DNA of 64,000 bases. Source: a virus. A program made the translations under genes and the position numbers. The stretch lies in IMG/VR virus record IMGVR_UViG_3300028573_000017, positions 1 through 64,000 of that record, one strand, 5' to 3'. Below are positions 1-7,304 of this stretch, in pieces (the stretch's first letter is position 1; each line of letters begins with the position of its first letter). Below the pieces are notes generated by a model. That model saw nothing but the letters and a program-made list of their open reading frames with translations, did no database searches and was not told where the DNA came from.

Positions 1-72
1 CGTCATTATCGCCAGCAGACCCGGACCTTTCGGGTTCGGGCCAGTCGTGAGGTAGATGGTGTCCTCGCTCAC
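1..72 (-). CDS. Partial hypothetical protein (N-terminal 24 codons)
   Basis: An open frame begins at a GTG at 72 and runs off the left edge of the window. The visible product starts (V/M)SEDTIYLTTGPNPKGPG. The GTG lies a few bases downstream of the previous gene's stop at 80-82, in the same tightly packed minus-strand operon. Too little is visible to assign a family. Confidence 0.5.
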   Translation of the reverse strand, partial: MSEDTIYLTTGPNPKGPGLLAIMT

Positions 73-79
73 GGGCGCG

Positions 80-292
80 TCACCCGCCCTGCCACGGCGA
101 CGTCGGGGCCACCGGGTCGCCGGCCAGATGCAGCGGATCATAGATCATGTGGTTGGGGCGCTCAGCGCTGTCGCTCTCCGGTGCATCGGCAGATTTCCAT
201 CCCACCGCGAAGACCGTTGGACTTCGCGGCTCGACCTTCCCTGCCAGCCAGTACAGCCGCTCGGCAAGCCAGTGGCGGATGATGCGGATCAT
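80..292 (-). CDS. Hypothetical protein, 70 aa
   Basis: A small protein with an aromatic and basic N-terminus (MIRIIRHWLAERLYWLAGKV) and a Pro-rich C-terminus. Its ATG overlaps the stop of the methyltransferase gene as TGATG (289-292), so it is probably translated by coupling. I do not recognise the family. It could be a membrane-peripheral phage accessory protein. Confidence 0.55.
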   Translation of the reverse strand: MIRIIRHWLAERLYWLAGKVEPRSPTVFAVGWKSADAPESDSAERPNHMIYDPLHLAGDPVAPTSPWQGG

Positions 293-942
293 GGGCGACC
301 TCCTGCAAATCGGAAAACGTCATCGGGCTTGGTCAGTCGTTCACGTTGGCCCGGCGGTATCCAGGAGAGACGGGTGCCTCGCGTCGACCGCTCTCCCCAC
401 ACGACCCATGCGTAGGACGTCGCAGTCGACGCCTTCGGATCCCATCGTCCCTTCACCATCGGGACGCGCTCTGAAAACAGCGCGATGATAGACGGAGGGT
501 GCGGCTCGAACAATTCCCGGTAGCGTTCGCCACCCTCGAGCCACGCAGTCCGCGTGAGCAGCGCGACACCAATGCGCGCCGTGCGCAAGGCGCGGTGAGC
601 GAATTCCATCGCGAGATTGAACGGAGGATTGGTGATGATCCAGTCCGGCATCGGTACGCATTGCGCGACGTCCGGTCCTTCGCCAACAAACGATCCGACC
701 GTCGCGCCAATTCCGTAGTCGTGCACGTCCGACGAAAACACGGCGTCGAAGTGCTCGCCAAGCACGGCGGCCATGTGCCCCATGCCGGCTGCAGGTTCCC
801 AGACCGTTCGCGTCTCGTCGCCGAGGAACGGGAACAGCGCCCGCGTAGCCCACGGCGGCGTCGGAAAGAAATCCAGACTGTCGGGTGGCTCGCGGCGATT
901 CGCCATCACGGCCAGTCCGCCCGACGGAACGGTGACCGTCAT
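289..942 (-). CDS. Phage DNA N6-adenine-type methyltransferase
   Basis: A SAM-dependent methyltransferase of 217 aa. The N-terminus has DFFPTPPWATRAL, followed by a VWEPAAGMGHM motif I (SAM binding), a SSDVHDYG acidic loop, and the catalytic TNPPF motif of N6-adenine or N4-cytosine amino-methyltransferases. Start at 942 was chosen because its ATG overlaps the upstream stop as TGATG; the frame is open further upstream but without phage-like sequence. No restriction endonuclease is nearby, so it is likely a solitary phage enzyme that protects DNA or regulates expression. The target site cannot be read from sequence. Confidence 0.85.
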   Translation of the reverse strand: MTVTVPSGGLAVMANRREPPDSLDFFPTPPWATRALFPFLGDETRTVWEPAAGMGHMAAVLGEHFDAVFSSDVHDYGIGATVGSFVGEGPDVAQCVPMPDWIITNPPFNLAMEFAHRALRTARIGVALLTRTAWLEGGERYRELFEPHPPSIIALFSERVPMVKGRWDPKASTATSYAWVVWGERSTRGTRLSWIPPGQRERLTKPDDVFRFAGGRP

Positions 943-1151
943 CGCAGCATCCCCTCCACCTTTTCGCCGTGGAACGCCATCATGCGGACGGCGATCGCCT
1001 TCAGCTCCGCCTCGCCGAGCGTCTCGAGCGGCAGCCAGTAGTACCCGTCCCAGACGTACTCGCGGGTCATCGGCACCGATGCCCGGTAGTCCGCCACCGC
1101 TCGCACGACCTTGCCCGTGATGAACTTGCGGACCTCGCCCATCATCGGCAT
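939..1151 (-). CDS. Hypothetical phage protein, 70 aa
   Basis: Begins MPMMGEVRKFITGKVV and contains the aromatic segment YVWDGYYWLPLE. It is coupled to the methyltransferase by a TGATG overlap at its 3' end. Family unknown. The start could be either of the two early ATGs. Confidence 0.6.
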   Translation of the reverse strand: MPMMGEVRKFITGKVVRAVADYRASVPMTREYVWDGYYWLPLETLGEAELKAIAVRMMAFHGEKVEGMLR

Positions 1152-1154
1152 CGG

Positions 1155-1271
1155 TCACTCCTTGAGCAGATTGAGCGCGACCTGGACGGGTCCCGGAATT
1201 GCCGTCTCGCCGCGGCGGTAGCGACGGGCCGTGCGCTCGTCGACCTTGAGAAGTCCGGTGTTATGCAGCAA
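1155..1271 (-). pseudogene. Truncated Cro/CI-like HTH gene
   Basis: The minus strand encodes about 38 residues resembling the second half of a phage helix-turn-helix protein: LLKVDERTARRYRRGE, a recognition-helix-like stretch, followed by TAIPGPVQVALNLLKE and a stop. There is no ATG in this frame; only a TTG at 1271 is available. An ATG at 1308 opens a different frame (MVEQVRFRPSREFAA) that stops at 1261-1263. The apparent 5' end coincides with the left copy of the 40-bp inverted repeat. I therefore infer that cassette insertion or a frameshift removed its N-terminus. Confidence 0.5.
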
Positions 1272-1295
1272 ACTCCCGCGACGGTCTGAAGCGCA
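1256..1295 (+). repeat. 40-bp inverted repeat, left copy
   Basis: Starts CGGTGTTATGCAGC and ends TCTGAAGCGCA. It matches the reverse complement of 2770-2809 at 38 of 40 positions; the two mismatches are at repeat positions 17 and 18. It bounds the three-gene cassette on its downstream side and overlaps the apparent 5' end of the truncated HTH gene. Confidence 0.9.
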
Positions 1296-1302
1296 CTTGC
1301 TC

Positions 1303-1319
1303 TACCATAACTTGTGGTA
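1303..1319. promoter_or_regulatory. Operator-like palindrome TACCA-N7-TGGTA
   Basis: A perfect 5-bp inverted repeat with a 7-bp spacer just inside the left cassette repeat, in the intergenic gap 1296-1372. It could be a regulator site. It has no T tract, so it is not a terminator. Function is inferred from symmetry alone. Confidence 0.3.
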
Positions 1320-1372
1320 TGCTTCCGCCGCTAGTTTCGCGCTTCTGGGGGGTGCGCTTAGACGAAATCTAA

Positions 1373-1867
1373 TCAAGACAGCGAGAGAAAGATCAGCCGG
1401 ATCGTTCTGCCGTAGATGAAAGTGACGGCCACAGAACTCGCTGCCCACACCACAAAAAGCACACTCCGAACAGAGAGCCCCAATCCCGGCTCCACATGCA
1501 GAAGGCCAAGGATCATTGTGGCCAGAATGCAGACAACAGAAACAACGATCGTAATCTTTACGTTCGTTACAATCGCCGTAAAGGCGTGAGTATTCCGCAT
1601 CCTCTCAAGAAACGGGGTGGGGCGGCAAACGAAGAGCGCGAACAGCGCAATCAACGCGCCGAACTCCACAGCGAATAGGTTAAAAATGGAATTGTAGACC
1701 TCCAGGTACACGATACCGAGGCCGGCAACGACCAGGGCAATCGGCCCATAAAAAACAAGGACCAGAACGGTCACGACGGGGACGGCGACAAAAACAATTA
1801 CGTTTCCGCCTTCCACGAAATGCGACTTGCCGTGAACGTGAGGCGCCGTGTCAACCATCGGGCTCAT
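1373..1867 (-). CDS. Multi-pass membrane protein, third gene of cassette
   Basis: A 164-aa protein with about four hydrophobic segments: NVIVFVAVPVVTVLVLVFYG, PIALVVAGLGIVYLEV, a segment around FGALIALFALFV, and a long C-terminal block with ITIVVSVVCILATMILGLL and SVLFVVWAASSVAVTFIYG. Its ATG overlaps the preceding stop as ATGA. It is the last gene of a co-transcribed trio. A soluble-soluble-membrane gene order would fit a superinfection-exclusion or abortive-infection effector, but no known family is recognised. Confidence 0.7.
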   Translation of the reverse strand: MSPMVDTAPHVHGKSHFVEGGNVIVFVAVPVVTVLVLVFYGPIALVVAGLGIVYLEVYNSIFNLFAVEFGALIALFALFVCRPTPFLERMRNTHAFTAIVTNVKITIVVSVVCILATMILGLLHVEPGLGLSVRSVLFVVWAASSVAVTFIYGRTIRLIFLSLS

Positions 1868-2169
1868 CCCTTAGTAAATTCCTGTAGTTGCCCAGTGTTC
1901 TTATCTAGAGAATTGTGAAGAAAATTCAAGCGTTTTCGGTAGTTTTCTTCTGGATCAGCCTTGCCGAAAGAGAAAATTTCGCTTTCTCCAAGTTGTGCTT
2001 TAATAAAATCAAGGGGAACGTCGTCCTCGGACAAGTCCTTCCCGATAATCTTTACTGACCGTACGACTCTCTTTGTTGTCTCTCGTTGAGAAAGCACCCA
2101 TCCCAATAAATTTCTGAGCTTTGGTCTACTCAGTTCACCATGCTTCCTGCAGTGCGCTGAGAAGATCAC
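1864..2169 (-). CDS. Hypothetical protein, second gene of cassette
   Basis: A 101-aa soluble, charged protein starting at a GTG that overlaps the previous stop (GTGA). Its middle reads VVRSVKIIGKDLSEDDVPLDF and its C-terminus is rich in Lys, Asn and Gln. Codons are AT-richer than in flanking phage genes, suggesting recent acquisition. No family is recognised. Confidence 0.65.
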   Translation of the reverse strand: MIFSAHCRKHGELSRPKLRNLLGWVLSQRETTKRVVRSVKIIGKDLSEDDVPLDFIKAQLGESEIFSFGKADPEENYRKRLNFLHNSLDKNTGQLQEFTKG

Positions 2170-2687
2170 GAATCTCGCTGAGGCTTACTTTCTTCACGAC
2201 GACGGTACTCCTCTAGAATCTGGTTAAGACAAGAAAGCGCTTGGGCCAATTGGCTATGCATGTTGTCCTCCCCTAATTCGCGACCAACTGAGTCGATTAT
2301 TAGCGACGAATCGCAGTGATGATTCGCAGCAAGCGCCAGTATAGCCTTTCGGACTTGGAATATCCTTGCCGTCATCTTTCTCTCGCTAGCTCTTAGCTTC
2401 CTTTCCACAATGGTTTGAGCGCGCCGCGCTTTGCTGGGCATCGGCTGCATGGTGCCGTCCGCCGCCTTCACCCGAGCGCCCATCAAAAGACCTATTGTTG
2501 CAGCCTCATCGGGTGATGGCCGGCGCCCATGTTTTTGAAGAAAATCTGAGTAGGGGTTCTTTCCTCGCCAAGCCTGAATCGCCCGCGCCTCAGCACGCAA
2601 GGCGCGCTCGGCTATGTGCTCGGATTCGGCAGCGGCAAAACTAGCGACCGCGCATTCTTCCTTCTCTGTGGTGACTAGCCTGAGCAT
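2166..2687 (-). CDS. Hypothetical helical protein, first gene of cassette
   Basis: A 173-aa, mostly alpha-helical, Arg/Ala/Glu-rich protein with two regions. Residues about 15-60 (SEHIAERALRAEARAIQAW) look coiled. A central basic segment contains RRAQTIVERKLRASERKM. It heads a three-gene unit joined by 4-bp overlaps, the whole lying between 40-bp inverted repeats. Family and function unknown. Confidence 0.65.
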   Translation of the reverse strand: MLRLVTTEKEECAVASFAAAESEHIAERALRAEARAIQAWRGKNPYSDFLQKHGRRPSPDEAATIGLLMGARVKAADGTMQPMPSKARRAQTIVERKLRASERKMTARIFQVRKAILALAANHHCDSSLIIDSVGRELGEDNMHSQLAQALSCLNQILEEYRRREESKPQRDS

Positions 2688-2769
2688 GCGCGATTCGATC
2701 TAACCCTCTGAGAACGCATAGAAAATCATGGTTAACGTGACCCTAACTCAATGTTTTCAATGGCTTGGA

Positions 2770-2809
2770 TGCGCTTCAGACCGTCGCGGGACGTTGCTGC
2801 ATAACACCG
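2770..2809 (-). repeat. 40-bp inverted repeat, right copy
   Basis: The mate of 1256-1295 in opposite orientation. This copy encodes the C-terminal residues GVMQQRPATV and the stop of the small gene 2776-2922. It may therefore be the ancestral copy, with the left repeat derived from it. Confidence 0.9.
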
Positions 2810-2922
2810 TAGATGTGCTTCAGGCGATCCAGAGTTTCCGACGACGGCCACCCTTCGCGATTTGCACTGTCGGGGTTACCCCCCATCAGCGCGATGATTT
2901 CCCTGTCGCTGATCTCGCTCAT
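2776..2922 (-). CDS. Small hypothetical phage protein, 48 aa
   Basis: Begins MSEISDREIIALMGGNPDSA and ends GVMQQRPATV. Its ATG at 2922 overlaps the stop of the upstream gene (ATGA). The last third of the gene lies in the right 40-bp repeat. Function unknown; it is supported by coupling and by a plausible soluble composition. Confidence 0.6.
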   Translation of the reverse strand: MSEISDREIIALMGGNPDSANREGWPSSETLDRLKHIYGVMQQRPATV

Positions 2923-3308
2923 CGGCCGCTCCTCATGTCCCACCACTGCCAGCGCTCGGCTCCTGCGAGCATGTCGTTCTCATCGAGCGACGACGCCTCG
3001 TCGTACCAAACCGTCGTCGGGAACGGCTGGCCGGCCACCGTCTTCACCGGCTCCAGCGCGCTCCGGAACACGTCCAGCCGGCGCTCGTCAACCGGGCGGA
3101 AGTTCGTCACCATGAACCAGCACTCGGTCACGCCACCAAAATACTTGCGAGGACGGTTGACGATCTCCTCGACGCGGATCAGCGGACCGTCCACACCGAC
3201 CGCAGCATTCCGCACGGTGTAGACCACCCCTTTCACCGCACAGACCTCGCCGTAATCCGTCGGCCGAGGAGGCCGCACGCAGATCACCCGCTGCCCAACC
3301 TGGAACAT
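2919..3308 (-). CDS. Hypothetical protein with SH3/KOW-like start
   Basis: A 129-aa protein starting MFQVGQRVICVRPP. The segment GEVCAVKGVVYTVRNA resembles small phage proteins with a barrel fold that begin FxxGDxVxC and continue G-x-VYTV. The start at 3308 is used because it sits just after the upstream stop at 3311-3313. The C-terminus is rich in Trp and Asp. Role unknown. Confidence 0.6.
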   Translation of the reverse strand: MFQVGQRVICVRPPRPTDYGEVCAVKGVVYTVRNAAVGVDGPLIRVEEIVNRPRKYFGGVTECWFMVTNFRPVDERRLDVFRSALEPVKTVAGQPFPTTVWYDEASSLDENDMLAGAERWQWWDMRSGR

Positions 3309-3310
3309 CG

Positions 3311-3574
3311 TCACCTCCGCTTCCAACCCAGCGCAACCGCCTCCGCCCGTAGCGCCCGCAAATCACCCACCGTCGGCCAAAGCCCCGGCAGCACATCACG
3401 CAGCGGACGATCATCGCCCACCGGCGCCGGCAAACTGTCCACGATGTTCGCCGCCCGGCAGAACGCATCAACCGCCGAAAGCAGACCAGCGCGCGAAGAC
3501 CGCGAACGACGTGCCGCCAGTACCGCCCGCTTCAGACCTTCACCCATCGTCAGGACCTCCAAACAGTCAGACAA
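3311..3574 (-). CDS. Hypothetical protein, 87 aa
   Basis: A basic, Ala/Arg/Leu-rich helical protein containing LKRAVLAARRSRSSRAG and ending LRAEAVALGWKRR. It starts at 3574; an internal Met ten residues in (MGEGLKRAV) is an alternative. It is the first gene after a short AT-rich leader (3575-3620) that may hold its promoter. No family recognised. Confidence 0.5.
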   Translation of the reverse strand: MSDCLEVLTMGEGLKRAVLAARRSRSSRAGLLSAVDAFCRAANIVDSLPAPVGDDRPLRDVLPGLWPTVGDLRALRAEAVALGWKRR

Positions 3575-3697
3575 ACATTCCTGAAAATATTCCGCAAAAT
3601 TTCCCGCAGGATTACAGGTGGAGTTGCTCTACGTGATGGCCGTGGGTGCCGGCGCGCTCCCCCAACTCGTCCTGCCAGCCCGGCCGTGGCGATGTGT

Positions 3698-3901
3698 TCA
3701 TTCCTGCGGACGATTGTCGATCGAGCGTGGTCGAGCGGTCGTCATCTCTTCGGGCAAGGCTTGCTCGAGGATAGCGCGCACCAGCTCTGGCCGTGTGGGC
3801 GGGTTGGCCTGCGCGCGGCGTGCCTGGTCAATCCGGCGGAGGAGCTCGGGCTTAACCGTGATCTGGATGTAGTTGGGTCGGGTGTCGGCGGTGTTGCTCA
3901 T
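3698..3901 (-). CDS. Ribbon-helix-helix-type DNA-binding protein
   Basis: A 67-aa protein. NYIQITVKPELLRRIDQARR supplies a beta strand and first helix, and TRPELVRAILEQAL the second helix, in the order typical of CopG/Arc-type ribbon-helix-helix repressors. Start MSNTADTRP at 3901 is preferred over the longer frame from 3937. The upstream gap 3902-4089 carries a palindrome and direct repeats that may be its operators, suggesting autoregulation. The fold is inferred from pattern only. Confidence 0.6.
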   Translation of the reverse strand: MSNTADTRPNYIQITVKPELLRRIDQARRAQANPPTRPELVRAILEQALPEEMTTARPRSIDNRPQE

Positions 3902-3980
3902 GCCGGCCACCGTGAACCCATGACGGCATGATGTCAAGTCCGCTCCCGGCGCCCTGATTGGTGATATAGGGGCTTGGCCC

Positions 3981-3998
3981 GGTAAGCATTGACTTACC
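3981..3998. promoter_or_regulatory. Palindrome GGTAAG-N6-CTTACC, candidate operator
   Basis: A perfect 6-bp inverted repeat with a 6-bp spacer, about 80 bp upstream of the ribbon-helix-helix gene start. Its spacing suits a dimeric regulator. It has no flanking T tract, so an intrinsic terminator for the terminase gene is unlikely. Confidence 0.4.
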
Positions 3999-4024
3999 GC
4001 GCGGTTTTGGCCTTGTGCGCTGGC

Positions 4025-4043
4025 TAGGTCACAGATAGGTCAC
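4025..4043. repeat. Direct repeat TAGGTCAC x2, 11-bp period
   Basis: TAGGTCAC occurs at 4025-4032 and 4036-4043. The 11-bp spacing puts both copies on one face of the helix. It lies immediately downstream of the small terminase gene and upstream of the ribbon-helix-helix gene. It could be a regulator site or part of a packaging site. Confidence 0.4.
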
Positions 4044-4089
4044 TGTTTGCGGTGAGACCGCCCCGACGACTGGCCGGAGCGGCAGTGGT

Positions 4090-4593
4090 CTATGGTTCCG
4101 GCTTGTCCGGCTGGTGCTCAATCACCTTGGCGTCATCGCCCGGGATCTTGGCCTGGGCGGGCGGTGCGATCGTCGAGGATATCAGCGCCTCGAGCGTGAG
4201 GTGTCCCGTGACTACCGATCGCTCGATGAACAGCCCATGCAGCTTGCCCTTAGCCACCGTGGCCGAGACCGCGGCGCCGTGGTTGCCATCGCCCATTGCC
4301 GCCGAGCGAGCCCATTCGAGCTCTTCGGTTATTGACTCGGCCGTGACCTTGTAACGGGCTTGAGCCGCACCGCGGGCAACGTCCACCAGGCGCGCGACAA
4401 CCGGATGGCCGAGCGTGCGCATTGCCTCGCCTGTGACCATGGCCGAATTCCAGCCCTTGGTCGAATAGGCCGCTCGATAGGCTTTCGATGGATTGCCCGT
4501 CCGAAGATACGCCACCACAAAGGCCCGCTGCTTCGGTGTAGCGGGTCGATCCATTTTCGGGCTGGCATACGGACGCGGCTTGCGCTTCGCCAT
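4090..4593 (-). CDS. terS: Terminase small subunit
   Basis: A 167-aa protein whose N-terminal half has the signature TPKQRAFVVAYLRTGNPSKAY of the Terminase_2 family: a DNA-binding helix-turn-helix that recognises the packaging site. It continues with AMRTLGHPVVARLVDV, also typical, and a C-terminal oligomerisation or linker region. It is separated from the large-subunit gene, which is not in this window. The 29-bp gap from the exported protein gene upstream suggests co-transcription. Confidence 0.85.
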   Translation of the reverse strand: MAKRKPRPYASPKMDRPATPKQRAFVVAYLRTGNPSKAYRAAYSTKGWNSAMVTGEAMRTLGHPVVARLVDVARGAAQARYKVTAESITEELEWARSAAMGDGNHGAAVSATVAKGKLHGLFIERSVVTGHLTLEALISSTIAPPAQAKIPGDDAKVIEHQPDKPEP

Positions 4594-4622
4594 GCGGGCA
4601 GGATTAGCCGATTGCGAGCGAA

Positions 4623-5018
4623 CTATCCACCATTGACCGGCGCCGGCGAGGTTTGCGGAGCCTCGGGCGCGGGCTGGGACTGGATTGGCGCGCTATTCGG
4701 GGTCGCAGCAGCAGCCTTGCCAGTGAGGATCACGCGACCGGCAAAAGATTGAAGGAATTCGGACAGACCGCGGCATGGCGCGACATCGCCGCGCAGCTGG
4801 ATCGACGCGACGCAGGAATCGAGGGATTGCACCACCAATGGCCACGATTGAAGATCGCCTGGCGTCAGCGAAAACGGATAGGCAGCGTCAGCGGCTTGGA
4901 CAGACTGCGGGAGACCTATCATCAAAACCGATAGAACAACGGCTGATCTAGTGAGAACAACTGATAGACTGCGGAACGTATTGAGAACGTTGAGGGATTT
5001 GGTGTTTAACCTGGACAT
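4623..5018 (-). CDS. Small exported protein with Sec signal peptide
   Basis: A 131-aa protein starting MSRLNTKSLN. A hydrophobic core (AVVLSVLMIGL) and an AxA-type cleavage site (SVQAADA) lie near residue 42. The mature part has two cysteines (DSCVAS, APCRGL) that could pair in the periplasm, and a Pro/Ala/Gln-rich tail. Start 5018 was chosen for signal-peptide geometry and an upstream AGGA. The frame extends further 5' without plausible sequence. It resembles no family I can name. Confidence 0.6.
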   Translation of the reverse strand: MSRLNTKSLNVLNTFRSLSVVLTRSAVVLSVLMIGLPQSVQAADAAYPFSLTPGDLQSWPLVVQSLDSCVASIQLRGDVAPCRGLSEFLQSFAGRVILTGKAAAATPNSAPIQSQPAPEAPQTSPAPVNGG

Positions 5019-5184
5019 ATGGCGGATCCTTTTTTTGACGCGGCGGGATTGTGTCTCAGGGTTCGTGTCCATGTCAACATGATTGCATGGTGGTGGATTG
5101 ACGTTTGGGCCTCCCGAGCTGAGGCGAGGGAGGGGGGCACGGGATTGGCGCGGGGCGCTGGCGCGCCATCCGATGGTCACAGCC

Positions 5185-5862
5185 CTATGACGGGGAGAAT
5201 GGTTCCGGTGGCACGGGTTCGTCATCAGCAATTGAAGAATCTGCTGTACCCGGACGTGTGCCATCTAGGGCAGCGGTGCTTACCTTGTTGCGCCTGCGGA
5301 ACCACGTTCGGCGGGATATGCCTTCTGCCTTCCATGGTTCGCCGAGGCTGACCTGAGCGATGTATTCGGCGCGGGTTTTGTGGCCGGCCGATAGTCGCGC
5401 GTCCATTTTGGCGAGGCGGTTACGTTGGGCGCGGGCTTTGATGCGGGCGGGCGTCGAGAGATCGACGGATCCGATGGTGGTGATTCGGAGCGTGGCGCGA
5501 TCAGCTTCAGTCAGCTTTAGTTGCCATGCGAGCGCCTGTGCTTTGTATCGGCGCGGCTTGGTGCTCACCTGGAGGATCAGCGCTTCGGCATCGCCGAGGC
5601 TGTACCATGGCGCGCGAAGACCGAGCCAGCCGATGACGCTATGCCGCGGATTGACCGATAGATTGCCGAGATGGTTGGCGACGATGACGATCGCGCGGCG
5701 CGTGTCTGGCGTGTCGGGCAGCACCTCGCCGCCATATCGGCACGTAAGCAGGAGGTTGAGTTCGCGCAGACGGATTGCGAGAACATTGGCCCTGCGGCGC
5801 CGGCGGGCCCGCTTCGCCTGAATTGCGTTTTCGCGAAGGACGGCAGCGGCGCGAGTGACCAT
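5185..5862 (-). CDS. Conserved alphaproteobacterial phage protein with C-terminal HTH-like motif
   Basis: A 225-aa basic protein. The pattern LTEADRATLRITTIGSVDL, followed by an Arg-rich stretch and PWKAEGISRRTWFRRRNK, recurs in proteins of rhizobial prophages and resembles a helix-turn-helix. It is the first gene of the leftward operon, divergent from 6118. A DNA-binding regulatory or replication role is possible but unproven. The last 30 residues are acidic and Pro-rich. Confidence 0.65.
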   Translation of the reverse strand: MVTRAAAVLRENAIQAKRARRRRRANVLAIRLRELNLLLTCRYGGEVLPDTPDTRRAIVIVANHLGNLSVNPRHSVIGWLGLRAPWYSLGDAEALILQVSTKPRRYKAQALAWQLKLTEADRATLRITTIGSVDLSTPARIKARAQRNRLAKMDARLSAGHKTRAEYIAQVSLGEPWKAEGISRRTWFRRRNKVSTAALDGTRPGTADSSIADDEPVPPEPFSPS

Positions 5863-6024
5863 GCCGCGTCACCTTGCCCGATGACGGCCCGCGCGCCAAT
5901 AGATCAGCCAGCAAACGGGACAGGTTAACGCCATGTCCGAGCATGTCCCCATCTGTCCACCCATTGCCCTGCCTCAATGTCCCAATCTGTCCGGCATCGA
6001 TCACAAGTCCGTGATAATGCCTCT

Positions 6025-6038
6025 CCATGGTTCCATGG
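6025..6038. promoter_or_regulatory. Tandem palindrome CCATGG-TT-CCATGG
   Basis: Two perfect 6-bp palindromes two bases apart, themselves forming a 14-bp inverted repeat. They lie in the 255-bp divergent gap 5863-6117 just upstream of the predicted rightward promoter. A plausible operator; no binding protein is identified. Confidence 0.35.
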
Positions 6039-6051
6039 CGTCATTATTCAA

Positions 6052-6080
6052 TTGACTAGGTGTGCGCGTATGCGTATGGT
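6052..6080 (+). promoter_or_regulatory. Predicted sigma70-type promoter
   Basis: TTGACT at 6052-6057 and TATGGT at 6075-6080 are separated by 17 bp, 38 bp before the ATG at 6118. It would drive the rightward block 6118-9514. Confidence 0.45.
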
Positions 6081-6117
6081 TGGGGCATAGAGAGACACCA
6101 ACAAGGGAGCCGCCGAC

Positions 6118-6351
6118 ATGACCGCCTACGCAACCGATAGCAAGTGCCACAACGCGGAGCCGGGAACCTACGGCCACGAATGCGGCAAGCCCGCCGAATG
6201 GATCGGAACCACCGCGACCGGCTTCCGGTCTGGCTATTGCCTGAAATGCCGCGCCACCGGTTTCGAGGCGCGGCGGGTGGTGAAATGGGAGCCGGCCTTT
6301 ACGGACGAGCCCGCGCACAAGATCCAGCCCGGATCGCGCTTCGACTACTGA
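6118..6351 (+). CDS. Small putative zinc-binding protein
   Basis: A 77-aa protein with Cys/His pairs arranged as KCHN, HECG and YCLKC, suggesting a zinc ribbon. It is preceded by an AAGGGAG ribosome-binding site and the predicted promoter at 6052. First gene of the plus-strand accessory block. Function unknown. Confidence 0.6.
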   Translation: MTAYATDSKCHNAEPGTYGHECGKPAEWIGTTATGFRSGYCLKCRATGFEARRVVKWEPAFTDEPAHKIQPGSRFDY

Positions 6352-6460
6352 CAGGACGAAACGGGCTCCCGCAGCCGTCAACCGGCGAAGGCTTTGAATA
6401 CGCCACGCCAACCGCCACCACCTAACCCGCGCCACGCGCACCCGAACAGGAGCAACGACA

Positions 6461-6679
6461 ATGACCCTCGAAGAAGCCAACGCCCTCCGCCAGAAATACA
6501 AGATCGTTCGCGGCTATTTCAAAGGCGGCCGCCGCACCATCGCAACCAATCTCACGCTGGACGAGGCGCAGGCGCATTGCCGCGACCCCGAGACCAGCTC
6601 GAGCACCTGCACCAAGTCGGCCGGCAAGGCGCGGACGCGCCGGATGGGCCCTTGGTTCGACGGATACGAGAAAGACTAG
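6461..6679 (+). CDS. Hypothetical protein, 72 aa
   Basis: Begins MTLEEANALRQKYKIVRGYF, contains the basic segment KGGRRTIATNLTLDEAQAHC, and ends MGPWFDGYEKD. Preceded by AGGAG. It resembles small phage proteins with an 'xxxLTLEEAxAHC' segment. Role unknown. Confidence 0.6.
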   Translation: MTLEEANALRQKYKIVRGYFKGGRRTIATNLTLDEAQAHCRDPETSSSTCTKSAGKARTRRMGPWFDGYEKD

Positions 6680-6745
6680 CTTTCTACAGCGCGGCTATTT
6701 GTGGCCGCGTCATAGAGCGCTAAGGCTCAATTTGGAGGATTGTAC

Positions 6746-7294
6746 ATGAACGAGACAATCGAACAGCGTGCCGACCGCCTGGTTAGGCAAGAGGTTTATG
6801 TGTGCCTTTCGTCGCTGGTCTCGACACTGGCACAAGGCTACGGGCAGGCCACTAGCGATCCGCTGGCCGAACTGGTCAACCAGGCTTTCGAGCTGGCTTG
6901 CCCGGTGGACGACTACGAAGAAGCCGCAATACAGGCGGGATGGACGGAAACTAACGGCGAGTGGCGGAACAAGCCTTCGCAATTCATGTCCGGGCAGGTT
7001 TACGACGACGCCAAGACCATGTGTCGCGAGGAAAATATCGAACCCTACCAACGCGACGTGTTTGAGCATTGGGCGGTTAGCGACTGGCTGGCCGACAAGT
7101 TGATCGAACGCGGCGAGAAGGTCGACAAGGATTTCGCCGGCATGTGCGTGTGGGCGCGGTCCACGACCGGCCAAATGATTTCAATGGACTCGTGCATCGA
7201 AGCGATAGCTAAGGCGACGATGGCCCCCGTTGACTGCTCCAAGCCTATAGCAATTTCAGAACCAGAACACGCGGCGCACCACCGAGACGCCTGA
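6746..7294 (+). CDS. Conserved hypothetical phage protein, 182 aa
   Basis: An acidic soluble protein. ELACPVDDYEEAAIQAGW and FEHWAVSDWLADKLIERGEK are followed by DFAGMCVWARSTTGQ, a combination seen in uncharacterised alphaproteobacterial proteins. Start 6746 follows GGAGG at 6734-6738 at a workable distance. No catalytic motif is evident. Confidence 0.65.
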   Translation: MNETIEQRADRLVRQEVYVCLSSLVSTLAQGYGQATSDPLAELVNQAFELACPVDDYEEAAIQAGWTETNGEWRNKPSQFMSGQVYDDAKTMCREENIEPYQRDVFEHWAVSDWLADKLIERGEKVDKDFAGMCVWARSTTGQMISMDSCIEAIAKATMAPVDCSKPIAISEPEHAAHHRDA

Positions 7295-7304
7295 ACCCCT
7301 AGCC

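Noticed and set aside
1256-2809. The 40-bp repeats as ends of a transposon
   Set aside because: No transposase inside and no target duplication outside, so I call it a bounded cassette rather than a transposon.
6001-6501. A 166-codon minus-strand frame opposite 6118-6351
   Set aside because: It covers the promoter and the zinc-binding gene and has Arg/Val-rich shadow composition.
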